Positions 1-5,208 of a stretch of 5,208 nt of DNA are shown here, piece by piece (within the stretch, counting starts at the first letter, position 1; every line of letters starts with the position of its first letter). The stretch comes from Myxococcales bacterium (GTDB taxonomy: Bacteria; Myxococcota; Polyangia; Polyangiales; Polyangiaceae), in the NCBI GenBank assembly GCA_020430865.1, contig JAGQIY010000913.1:1-5208 (forward strand), written 5' to 3'. The position numbers and the translations under genes were made by a program. The notes beneath the pieces are model-generated. The model was not told the DNA's origin. It made no database searches and worked only from the letters and a program-made list of their open reading frames with translations.

Positions 1-154
1 CGGGCGCGCGCTCCTGCATGCCGCTGAGGATCTCGACGCGCTTGATGGAGTCGATGCCGAGATCTCCCTCGAGGGTCATCTCGGCGCTGAGCATCTCCGT
101 GGGGTAACCGGTCTTGTCGGCGACCACGTCGAGCAGCAGCGCGTGCAGGTCGAT
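1..154 (-). other. First acyl carrier protein domain, cut by the window edge
   Basis: Residues 1171-1221 begin IDLHALLLDVVADKTGYPTE and reach QERAP at the edge. Ser1206 (codon 49-47) in DLGIDSIKRVEIL is the expected 4'-phosphopantetheine attachment site. The VVADKTGYPTEML and DLGIDSIKRVEIL blocks are hallmarks of PUFA synthase ACPs and distinguish this from ordinary modular PKS carriers. In known Pfa2/PfaA proteins several near-identical ACPs follow in tandem, joined by Ala/Pro linkers; how many there are here cannot be seen. The last quarter of the domain is missing from the window. Confidence 0.93.
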
Positions 155-3100
155 CGCTGGCGCCGCTGCGGTCGGAGCAGGCGCCGCCGTCGGAGCAGGC
201 GCTGCCGTCGGAGCAGGCGCCGCAACTGGAGCGGGCGCTGCCGTCGGAGCAGGCGCTGCAACCGGAGCGGGCGCCGCAGCGACAGGAGCCGCCGGCGTCA
301 CTTCAGGCGCCCAGGCGGGCTGCTGCGCGGGTGGGGGTGAGGGCGCGATGTACGGCGCGGGAGCCAGCGTCGCGGGCTGCGTCAGCTCCACGCGCTGCGT
401 GGCGCGTGGGGTCATTTCCGTGGGGACGCCGGAGAGCGCCAGGAAGCTGCGCTCGACGCTGTCCAGGAAGGCCATGTGAGAAGCCGCCATGGCGTTGAGG
501 TAGGTCGCGTGGGCGTCCGCGGTTTGACGCTGCACCTCGGCGTACGCCTGGGCCCACTCGTCGCTGACTCGTGCAGCGGGCTGGGCGTTGCCTTGCACCA
601 GCGGCACCGGCGTGCGGCTCGCCGCAGGGGCGCCGCCGGGTGCTGGCGAAGCGTCGGGAGCGCCTGCGCTCGGGGCGCCGCGCTGGGTGGTCGGTGCTGT
701 CTCCGGGAGGGGAGCGCGCTGACCGTTGCTCTGGGTCGGAGTGGACATGGTCTCAGCCTGTTCGGGGTTGGGGGGAGGAAGCGCCGCGGCGCCGCCGGGT
801 GGAGGGTACGGCTTCTGGTAGTTGCTGCCGTTCAGTGGGATCACGAGCTTGGGGGCGACCAGCGTCGCGGGGTCGACGGGCGCGGCGAAGCCGCGCCACA
901 GCGCCGTGAGGTCCAGGGAGACGCCGGCTGCGCAGAGCCCCGCGACGCCCTCGAAGAACGCGCTCACCCCATGCTTGCCCTTGCGATCCAGCGAGATCAC
1001 ACGATGGGGACGCTCCGCGAGGATACTCGAGACGAGGCCGCTCAGCACCGCCCCGGGCCCGACCTCGACGAACGTGCGCACGCCGCTCGCGTACATCGCC
1101 TCGATCTGCTCGACGAAGCGCACGGGCAGGGAGAGCTGTTCCGCGAGGTACTGGCGGAGGATCGCCGTGTCCTGGGGGTAACGGGCTGCCTGGGAGTTGG
1201 CGTAGACCGCGAGGGTCGGCGCGCGTAGCTCGACTTGCTCGAGGAAGCGGGCGAAGTCCGCGCTGGCGTCCGACACCACCTCGGAGTGGAACGCCGTCGC
1301 TACCGGCAGGCGTCGGGTGCTGACGCCCCGGCTCTCGAAGAAGCGCTCGGCGGCGTCGATGCCCTCGCTGCGCCCCGACAGCACCACCTGCTTCGGGCCG
1401 TTGTGGTTCGCGATCACGACGCTGGCGGAGTGGGTGTCCGTCGCGTTCAGCTCCTCGAGGAGCTGGGCGGCCTGCTCGCTGTCGGTCGCCAGCGCGAGCA
1501 TCGCGCCCGGGTGCTTCGCTGCGGCGGCCATCAGCTCTCCGCGCCGCCGCGCGATGCGGACCGCGCTCTGGGCGTCGAAGCAGCCCGCGGCGTGCAGCGC
1601 CATCACCTCGCCAAAGCTGTGCCCCGCGACTTCCTGGGGCTCGACCCCGAGCTGCGTGAGCAACGCCAGCTGAGACAGCGAGACGCAGGCGATGGCCGGT
1701 TGCGCCCACTCGGTGGCGTTCAGGCGCGCGCGCTGGGCCTCCGTTTCAGCCTCGCTGAAGGCCGTGATTGGAAACACCACGGAGGCGAGCCGAGCGTCCC
1801 AGTCGCCCGCGACGCTCGCCGCGTCGTCCCACGCGCCGATCGCCGCGTCGAAGTGCTGAGCCAGCTCGGAGCCCATGTCGAGGTACTGGCTGCCCTGTCC
1901 GGGGAACAAGAACGCGAGGTCTCCCGAGGAGGCGCCAGCCCCGTAGTGCGTTCCCGTGGGCGTCGAGAAGCTCTGCTCCGGCGCGCTCTCGATCTGGGAC
2001 GCGGCCCGCTCGAGCTCGTGCTGCAAGCCGTCCGCGTCCTTGCTGACCAGTGCGACGCGCGCGAGCTGCGCCGGATCGAACGCCGAGCTACTCTGGAACG
2101 CGAGCCACTCGGCAGCGCGCCGCCTGGTGGCGGTCGTCGACGCGGCGCCCAGGGACGCGGCGTGCTTCCGCAGGGTCTCGACCAGCTGGAGAGGTGAGTC
2201 GGCGCTGAACGCGTAGAGCTCCGTGGGTAGCGTGCGCAGGCGTGGCGCAGGGCGCGCGCTCGAGGCGTGCTCTTCCAGCGTCACGTGGAAGTTCGAGCCG
2301 CCAAAGCCAAAGGAGCTGACCGAGGCGCGGCGCGGGTGATGCGGGCTCTTGACCCAGGGTCGCGCGCGGGTCGTCAGGTTGAAGGGAGACGACTCGAGCT
2401 TCAGCGCCGGGTTCGGCGCCTCGACCTTGGCGGTGGGCGGCAACACGCGGTGATTCAGCGCCATCACGGCCTTGAACAGCCCCGCTGCGCCGGCAGCCGA
2501 CTTCGCGTGGCCGATCTGCGACTTGACCGAGCCGAGGCTGCACCACTGGTGGTCTTTCCGTGAGGTTTCTCCGAAGACCAGCGAGAGCCCAGCGAACTCC
2601 GCGGCGTCTCCCGCCTTGGTCCCGGTGCCGTGGGCCTCGACGAGCTCCACCGTCTCCGGGCCATAGCCAGCCTGCTCGTAGGCGCGGCGCAGGCACATCG
2701 CCTGACCCTCGGGGCGCGGCGCGTAGACGCTCTTCGCGCGCCCGTCGGAAGAAGCGCCCACACCGTGAATCACCGCGTAGATGCGGTCCCCTGCGGCTTC
2801 GGCGTCTTCGAGGCGCTTCAGCGCGAGCATGCCCAGGCCCTCGCTCAGCATCGTGCCGTCCGCCTTGTCGGAGAAGGGCCGACAGTCGCCGCTCGGGGAC
2901 AGCGCAGGCGTCTTGCTGAAGCAGACGTACATGAAGATGTCGTTCATGGTGTCGACCCCGCCGGTGATGACGAAGTCCGACTCGCCGAGCTGGAGCTCGT
3001 GCACGGCCATCGCCAGCGCGCTCAGGGTCGAGGCGCAGGCCGCGTCGGTCACGCAGTTCGTGCCCCCGAGGTTCAGGCGGTTGGCGATGCGCCCGGCGAC

Positions 3101-3664
3101 CACATTGCCGAGCAAGCCGGGGAAGTTGCTCTCCCGCCACGGCGTGTAGCTCGAGGCGATGCGATCACACACCGCCTGCACCTCGGACTCCGCTAGCCCC
3201 GACTCGCGCAACGCCTTGACCCAGACCGGACGCTGCAAGCGACTCACCATCGAGCCCATCAGCTCTTGCCCCGACGTGCAGCCCAGGATCACCGACATGC
3301 GTGACCGATCGAGCGAATCAGGCTGCCCCGCGGAAGCATCTTCGAGCACCTTCTGGGCGACGATCAGCGCGAGGAGCTGGGAGGTGTCCGTCTCCGGGAC
3401 CAGGTTCGGCGGGATCCCCCAGCTGATGGCGTCGAAATCGACGTCGCTCAGGAAGCCACCGCGCTTGGCGTAGGTCTTGTCCGGTGCGCTGGGGTCCGGG
3501 TCATAGTAGTCCTCGATCAGCCAGTGAGACGCGGGGACGTCGCTCAGCAGATCGCGCGCCGCCAGGATGTCGCGCCAGAAGCCGGTGGCGTCGATGGAGC
3601 CCGGGAAGAGCGCGCTGGCGCCGACGACTGCGATGGGGGAGCGAGAAGGATGCTTGTTGGTCAC
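1..3664 (-). CDS. pfaA: PfaA/Pfa2-like PUFA synthase, KS-MAT-linker-ACP part (3' end beyond the window)
   Basis: This is an iterative type I PUFA synthase subunit, open for 1221 codons and cut by the left edge. The start is GTG 3664: an in-frame TGA lies at 3685-3683, no other usual start codon lies between, and the protein begins MTNKHPSRSPIAVVGASALF, a normal ketosynthase N-terminus. A weak purine-rich GAGAAAG stands five bases upstream. Domains in order: ketosynthase about 10-465 with Cys210 in VTDAACAST, His345 in VEAHGTGT and His386 in KSQIGHAKSAAG; malonyl acyltransferase about 583-895 with FPGQGSQY (588-595), Ser683 in GHSFGE and His793 in TAFHS; a Pro/Ala-rich linker about 945-1170 with a helical segment and hexapeptide repeats; then an ACP with Ser1206 in DLGIDSIKRVEIL. 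All expected catalytic residues are present. The YYDPDPSAPDKTYAKRGGF block (53-71) and the ACP are typical of Pfa synthases. In myxobacteria the equivalent is pfa2, which continues with more ACPs, a ketoreductase and further domains. The frame shows no break. Confidence 0.95.
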   Translation of the reverse strand, partial: MTNKHPSRSPIAVVGASALFPGSIDATGFWRDILAARDLLSDVPASHWLIEDYYDPDPSAPDKTYAKRGGFLSDVDFDAISWGIPPNLVPETDTSQLLALIVAQKVLEDASAGQPDSLDRSRMSVILGCTSGQELMGSMVSRLQRPVWVKALRESGLAESEVQAVCDRIASSYTPWRESNFPGLLGNVVAGRIANRLNLGGTNCVTDAACASTLSALAMAVHELQLGESDFVITGGVDTMNDIFMYVCFSKTPALSPSGDCRPFSDKADGTMLSEGLGMLALKRLEDAEAAGDRIYAVIHGVGASSDGRAKSVYAPRPEGQAMCLRRAYEQAGYGPETVELVEAHGTGTKAGDAAEFAGLSLVFGETSRKDHQWCSLGSVKSQIGHAKSAAGAAGLFKAVMALNHRVLPPTAKVEAPNPALKLESSPFNLTTRARPWVKSPHHPRRASVSSFGFGGSNFHVTLEEHASSARPAPRLRTLPTELYAFSADSPLQLVETLRKHAASLGAASTTATRRRAAEWLAFQSSSAFDPAQLARVALVSKDADGLQHELERAASQIESAPEQSFSTPTGTHYGAGASSGDLAFLFPGQGSQYLDMGSELAQHFDAAIGAWDDAASVAGDWDARLASVVFPITAFSEAETEAQRARLNATEWAQPAIACVSLSQLALLTQLGVEPQEVAGHSFGEVMALHAAGCFDAQSAVRIARRRGELMAAAAKHPGAMLALATDSEQAAQLLEELNATDTHSASVVIANHNGPKQVVLSGRSEGIDAAERFFESRGVSTRRLPVATAFHSEVVSDASADFARFLEQVELRAPTLAVYANSQAARYPQDTAILRQYLAEQLSLPVRFVEQIEAMYASGVRTFVEVGPGAVLSGLVSSILAERPHRVISLDRKGKHGVSAFFEGVAGLCAAGVSLDLTALWRGFAAPVDPATLVAPKLVIPLNGSNYQKPYPPPGGAAALPPPNPEQAETMSTPTQSNGQRAPLPETAPTTQRGAPSAGAPDASPAPGGAPAASRTPVPLVQGNAQPAARVSDEWAQAYAEVQRQTADAHATYLNAMAASHMAFLDSVERSFLALSGVPTEMTPRATQRVELTQPATLAPAPYIAPSPPPAQQPAWAPEVTPAAPVAAAPAPVAAPAPTAAPAPVAAPAPTAAPAPTAAPAPTAAAPAIDLHALLLDVVADKTGYPTEMLSAEMTLEGDLGIDSIKRVEILSGMQERAP
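167..274 (-). repeat. Six tandem 18-bp repeats encoding APAP(V/T)A hexapeptides
   Basis: Six exact-length 18-bp units encode residues 1131-1166 of the synthase in the order V, T, V, T, T, T at the variable fifth position. The two V units use GCGCCC at the start and GTT for Val; the T units use GCGCCT at the start and ACG or ACC for Thr. The first four units are therefore two copies of a 36-bp V-T pair, and the last three T units differ by single bases. The stretch ends four residues before the ACP and is the flexible Pro/Ala tether that PUFA synthases place before and between carrier domains. It is coding sequence, not a CRISPR array. Confidence 0.9.
419..568 (-). other. Predicted helical segment in the MAT-ACP linker
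   Basis: Residues 1033-1082, running from VSDEWAQAYAEVQRQTADAH to FLDSVERSFLALSGV, are charged and proline-free until the end, unlike the Pro/Ala-rich sequence on both sides. Hydrophobic residues fall at about every third or fourth position (W, Y, V, T, Y, L, M, M, F, L, V, F, L), as in an amphipathic helix or short coiled coil. A similar segment with an AxxHxxFL-like core occurs in PfaA proteins between the MAT and the ACP tandem, as I recall them. The role is not known to me; a dimerisation or docking contact is inference. No catalytic motif is visible. Confidence 0.6.
980..1918 (-). other. Malonyl-type acyltransferase (MAT) domain
   Basis: The domain spans residues 583-895 of the synthase. 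It should load malonyl units from malonyl-CoA onto the ACP domains. The oxyanion-hole motif FPGQGSQYLDMG is at 588-599, the nucleophile Ser683 lies in GHSFGE (681-686), Arg708 stands in the RRRGELM motif expected to bind the malonyl carboxylate, and His793 lies in ATAFHS. The Phe in the AFH motif is the established signature of malonyl rather than methylmalonyl selectivity. The domain ends near VEVGPGAVLSGLV (866-878) and VISLDRKG (889-896). About 117 residues separate it from the KS, the usual KS-AT linker size in type I systems. Confidence 0.92.
2270..3637 (-). other. Ketosynthase domain of the PUFA synthase
   Basis: The domain spans residues 10-465 of the synthase. It should catalyse decarboxylative condensation of a malonyl-ACP unit with the growing acyl chain. 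The complete Cys-His-His triad is visible: Cys210 (codon 3037-3035) in DAACAST, His345 in EAHGTGT and His386 in KSQIGH. The closing SFGFGGSNFHVTLEE block (451-465) is also present. The inserted stretch around residues 140-182 (MVSRLQRPVWVKAL to TPWRESNFPG) is the kind seen in PfaA-like and related iterative ketosynthases rather than in FabF. A chain-length-factor copy, which would lack the Cys, is not in this window; in Pfa systems it sits on another subunit. It is an active elongating KS by residue content. Confidence 0.93.
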
Positions 3665-3712
3665 GAGTGCTTTCTCGAAGGGTCAGGGTTGGTGGGCGGC
3701 GCCGTCAGTGTC
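3665..3712 (-). promoter_or_regulatory. 48-bp spacer between PfaD and synthase genes, with weak ribosome binding site
   Basis: The spacer runs from the PfaD stop to the synthase GTG start. A purine-rich GAGAAAG at 3676-3670 lies five bases before the start and is the only candidate ribosome binding site; it is a weak match to AGGAGG. GGCGCC is a short palindrome inside the spacer, but there is no stem followed by a T run, so no intrinsic terminator. The short gap and the functional link between the products support cotranscription. No promoter boxes can be made out. Confidence 0.5.
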
Positions 3713-5131
3713 TCAGGCGAGCGGGCGCGGACGGAAGTCGAAGGCGGCGGGCGGTACGGCGACGCCGTAGGTTCTGAGCTGCTGCGCGCGGCTGACGCTG
3801 GTCGCCCCCTCGAGCAGGTTCTTGGCGATCTGGACGACGCCGCGGTTCGCTGGATCCTCGAGGAAACTGCCCTTGCTCCAGGCGTTGAACGCGCCCATCG
3901 CCGGACCACACCAGATCTGGTAGTCGGGCCTGCGCGGGGAGTTGCCGTCGATCGCCCAGCGGCTCGCCAGCCCCAGGTAGGAGCGGAACACGAGCGCCAT
4001 CTTGTGCCTCGGGTCGGCCTCGGCCTTGGTCACCTCCGCAGGGTCGCGTCGGCTCCAGAACTCGCGCGTCTGGGCCCAGGCCCCTTCGCAGCTGTTCTGC
4101 AGGATGTCGCGTTCGATGCGCGCGCGTTCTTCCGTGGGGATACTCTCCAGGGACTCGTGGCTCTTGTAGATCTCGTAGAGCTTCTTCGCGCGGACCCCGA
4201 ACAGGCTGCCGCGGCGCAGTACCTGGACCTCGACGCCCAGCTCGAACATGTCCGCTGCCGGGGCCATCACGACGTCGGCGATGCCGGCGAGCGCGAGCAT
4301 TTGCTTGCCCTCACCCGATAAACCCGATTCCACGGCGGCCTGATTCACCGATCCGGTGAGCACGTAGGCCGCGCCGAGAGCGAACGCGGCGGCAACCGCG
4401 CCGGGTGTGCCGATGCCGCCCGCGGCGCCGACACGGATGGGCCTCGGGTAGTCGTGCTTGCTGCTGATCGCGTCCCGCAGCTGGAGGATCGTCGGCAGCA
4501 GTGCTCCAAGCGGGCGATTGTCCGTGTGCCCGCCGGAGTCGGACTCCACCGTGATGTCCTCGGCGACGGGCACTCGGGCCGCGAGGCGCGCTTCCGTGGG
4601 GCTCAGCTTGCCAGCGCGCACCAGCGCCTCGAGCAGCGCGTCGGGGGCCGGCTCGAGGAAGTGCCTGGCGACTTCAGGGCGCGAGATCTTGGCGAAGACG
4701 TGGTTCTTGCGTTGCACGCGACCCTGGGCGTCTTCGCTCAGGCCGTGAGCGGCGTAGCGCACGAGGTAGGGCGTGAGTCCCATGTACGCCGCGGCCGAAA
4801 CGCGGCGCACCCCGCGGCGTACGTAGAGCTCACTCACGGCTTCCTCGATCGCCGGTTCGTTCGGTGAGTGGATCAGGTTCGCGCCCCACGTCGCGCCGCC
4901 GCGATCGCTGTGTCCGACCGCTCCCTCGATCTCGTCGAGAGCCGCTTCCACACGGGAGGGTGAGAGCCCCGCGGCGCCGAAGAAGCTGAGAAAGCCAGCC
5001 TGCGCCATGGCGATCACGAGCCGAGCGCTGGCGATGCCGTTCGCCATCGCGCCCGCGACGTAGGGAAAGCGCACGCCGTGCACCTCGGTGAAGGCGCGGT
5101 CGCCCAGCCACTCGGGGTACATGCCAGGCAA
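3713..5131 (-). CDS. pfaD: PfaD-family trans-acting enoyl reductase of a PUFA synthase (Pfa1-like)
   Basis: This is a standalone FMN-dependent enoyl reductase of the PfaD/2-nitropropane dioxygenase TIM-barrel family. It should reduce the trans-2-enoyl thioester carried on the PUFA synthase ACPs, in the cytosol. From TTG 5131 the protein has 472 residues. Visible family blocks are YVAGAMANGIAS (24-35), FFGAAGLSPSR (50-60), NLIHSPNEP (85-93), SDSGGHTDNRP (197-207), the glycine-rich probable flavin phosphate loop VGAAGGIGTPGA (234-245), LTGSVNQA (258-265), MAPAADMFELGV (289-300), KLYEIY (317-322), YLGLASRW (385-392) and DYQIWCGPAMGAFN (403-416). The C-terminus is complete. The start is uncertain: TTG 5131 and ATG 5122 both lack a visible Shine-Dalgarno, and PfaD proteins usually carry roughly 70-90 more N-terminal residues. 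An in-frame TAG at 5149-5147 closes the frame, and the residues before it look PfaD-like, so the gene may be interrupted. It lies 48 bp upstream of the KS-MAT-ACP gene, probably in one operon. Family assignment is very secure; the start is not. Confidence 0.95.
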   Translation of the reverse strand: MPGMYPEWLGDRAFTEVHGVRFPYVAGAMANGIASARLVIAMAQAGFLSFFGAAGLSPSRVEAALDEIEGAVGHSDRGGATWGANLIHSPNEPAIEEAVSELYVRRGVRRVSAAAYMGLTPYLVRYAAHGLSEDAQGRVQRKNHVFAKISRPEVARHFLEPAPDALLEALVRAGKLSPTEARLAARVPVAEDITVESDSGGHTDNRPLGALLPTILQLRDAISSKHDYPRPIRVGAAGGIGTPGAVAAAFALGAAYVLTGSVNQAAVESGLSGEGKQMLALAGIADVVMAPAADMFELGVEVQVLRRGSLFGVRAKKLYEIYKSHESLESIPTEERARIERDILQNSCEGAWAQTREFWSRRDPAEVTKAEADPRHKMALVFRSYLGLASRWAIDGNSPRRPDYQIWCGPAMGAFNAWSKGSFLEDPANRGVVQIAKNLLEGATSVSRAQQLRTYGVAVPPAAFDFRPRPLA

Positions 5132-5146
5132 CGTCGCGAGCAGCGG

Positions 5147-5206
5147 CTAGCTCGGACCGCCGTTGGGCGCAGGCGCGTACTTCCCGCCGCGAGCGACTCC
5201 GACCGC
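5147..5206 (-). other. Short open frame before an in-frame TAG; possible detached N-terminus of PfaD
   Basis: The frame enters from the right edge and reads 19 residues, including GVARGGKYAPAPNGGPS, then TAG at 5149-5147. The reading frame is the same as that of the PfaD gene. After the TAG it continues PLLATLPGMYPEWLGDRAF without a break. As I recall gammaproteobacterial PfaD proteins, a GIA-type motif lies about 32 residues before an LGD motif that precedes the GVxxxYxAGAMANG block. Here GVA and LGD are about 31 codons apart if the TAG is counted as a residue. This suggests the segment is the rest of the PfaD N-terminus cut by a nonsense codon. The alternative is that it is the C-terminal tail of an unrelated upstream gene; the visible piece is too short to decide. 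Confidence 0.4.
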
Positions 5207-5208
5207 TC

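Noticed and set aside
167..274. Possible CRISPR-like or regulatory tandem repeat
   Set aside because: Units are 18 bp with no spacers, keep the synthase frame exactly and encode a Pro/Ala hexapeptide tether.
1235..2197. Plus-strand open frame of 320 codons, and a neighbour of 250 codons at 476-1228
   Set aside because: Both are exactly antisense to the MAT and linker parts of the synthase, which carry all family motifs. Their translations are Arg/Gly/Ala-rich without any recognisable motif, as expected of high-GC shadow frames.
2088..3140. Minus-strand open frame of 350 codons, and one of 318 codons at 753-1709
   Set aside because: They lie in a different minus-strand frame from the synthase over its KS and MAT. 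The synthase frame reads continuous KS and MAT with every catalytic residue, so these are out-of-frame shadows.
1..3664. Modular polyketide or heterocyst-glycolipid (Hgl) type synthase instead of a PUFA synthase
   Set aside because: The ACP sequence, the KS N-terminal block and the adjacent PfaD-type reductase all fit the Pfa family better. The alternative cannot be fully excluded because the rest of the protein lies outside the window.
3665..3712. Intrinsic terminator or internal promoter between the two genes
   Set aside because: Only the short GGCGCC palindrome is present, with no following T run, and no promoter boxes can be recognised.
3524..4321. Plus-strand open frame of 265 codons opposite PfaD
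   Set aside because: The antisense strand encodes clear PfaD motifs throughout this span, and the plus-strand product has no recognisable domain.

Overview
The window is GC-rich DNA in which every supportable gene lies on the minus strand, with codon third positions dominated by G and C. It holds the start of a polyunsaturated fatty acid (PUFA) synthase locus of the Pfa type. The order on the minus strand, a PfaD-like enoyl reductase first and then a protein beginning KS-MAT-ACP, is the pfa1-pfa2 order known from myxobacteria (Sorangium/Aetherobacter type); marine gammaproteobacteria instead put pfaD last, after pfaA-B-C. With the base composition this suggests a member of Myxococcota, probably Polyangia-like, although the genus cannot be told from this sequence.

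Layout, read right to left in the direction of transcription. At 5206-5147 a reading frame enters from the right edge and stops at an in-frame TAG. The same frame then continues without further stops as a PfaD-family flavin enoyl reductase (5131-3713). The short peptide before the TAG resembles the usual N-terminus of PfaD proteins at nearly the right spacing, so the reductase may be split by a nonsense codon or assembly error, or shortened by use of an internal start. After a 48-bp spacer comes a GTG-started open frame (3664 to the left edge, at least 1221 codons) that is a PfaA/Pfa2-like iterative PUFA synthase: ketosynthase, malonyl-type acyltransferase, a long Pro/Ala linker with a predicted helix and six hexapeptide repeats, and the first part of an acyl carrier domain whose phosphopantetheine serine lies just inside the left edge. 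More carrier domains and a ketoreductase would be expected beyond the edge.

The genes should work together. The KS extends the chain using malonyl units loaded by the MAT, the acyl chain rides on the ACP, and the separate PfaD protein reduces the enoyl intermediate in the cycles where a double bond is to be removed. No RNA gene, mobile element, CRISPR array or clear promoter/terminator was seen. The many long plus-strand frames are antisense shadows of the high-GC synthase gene.
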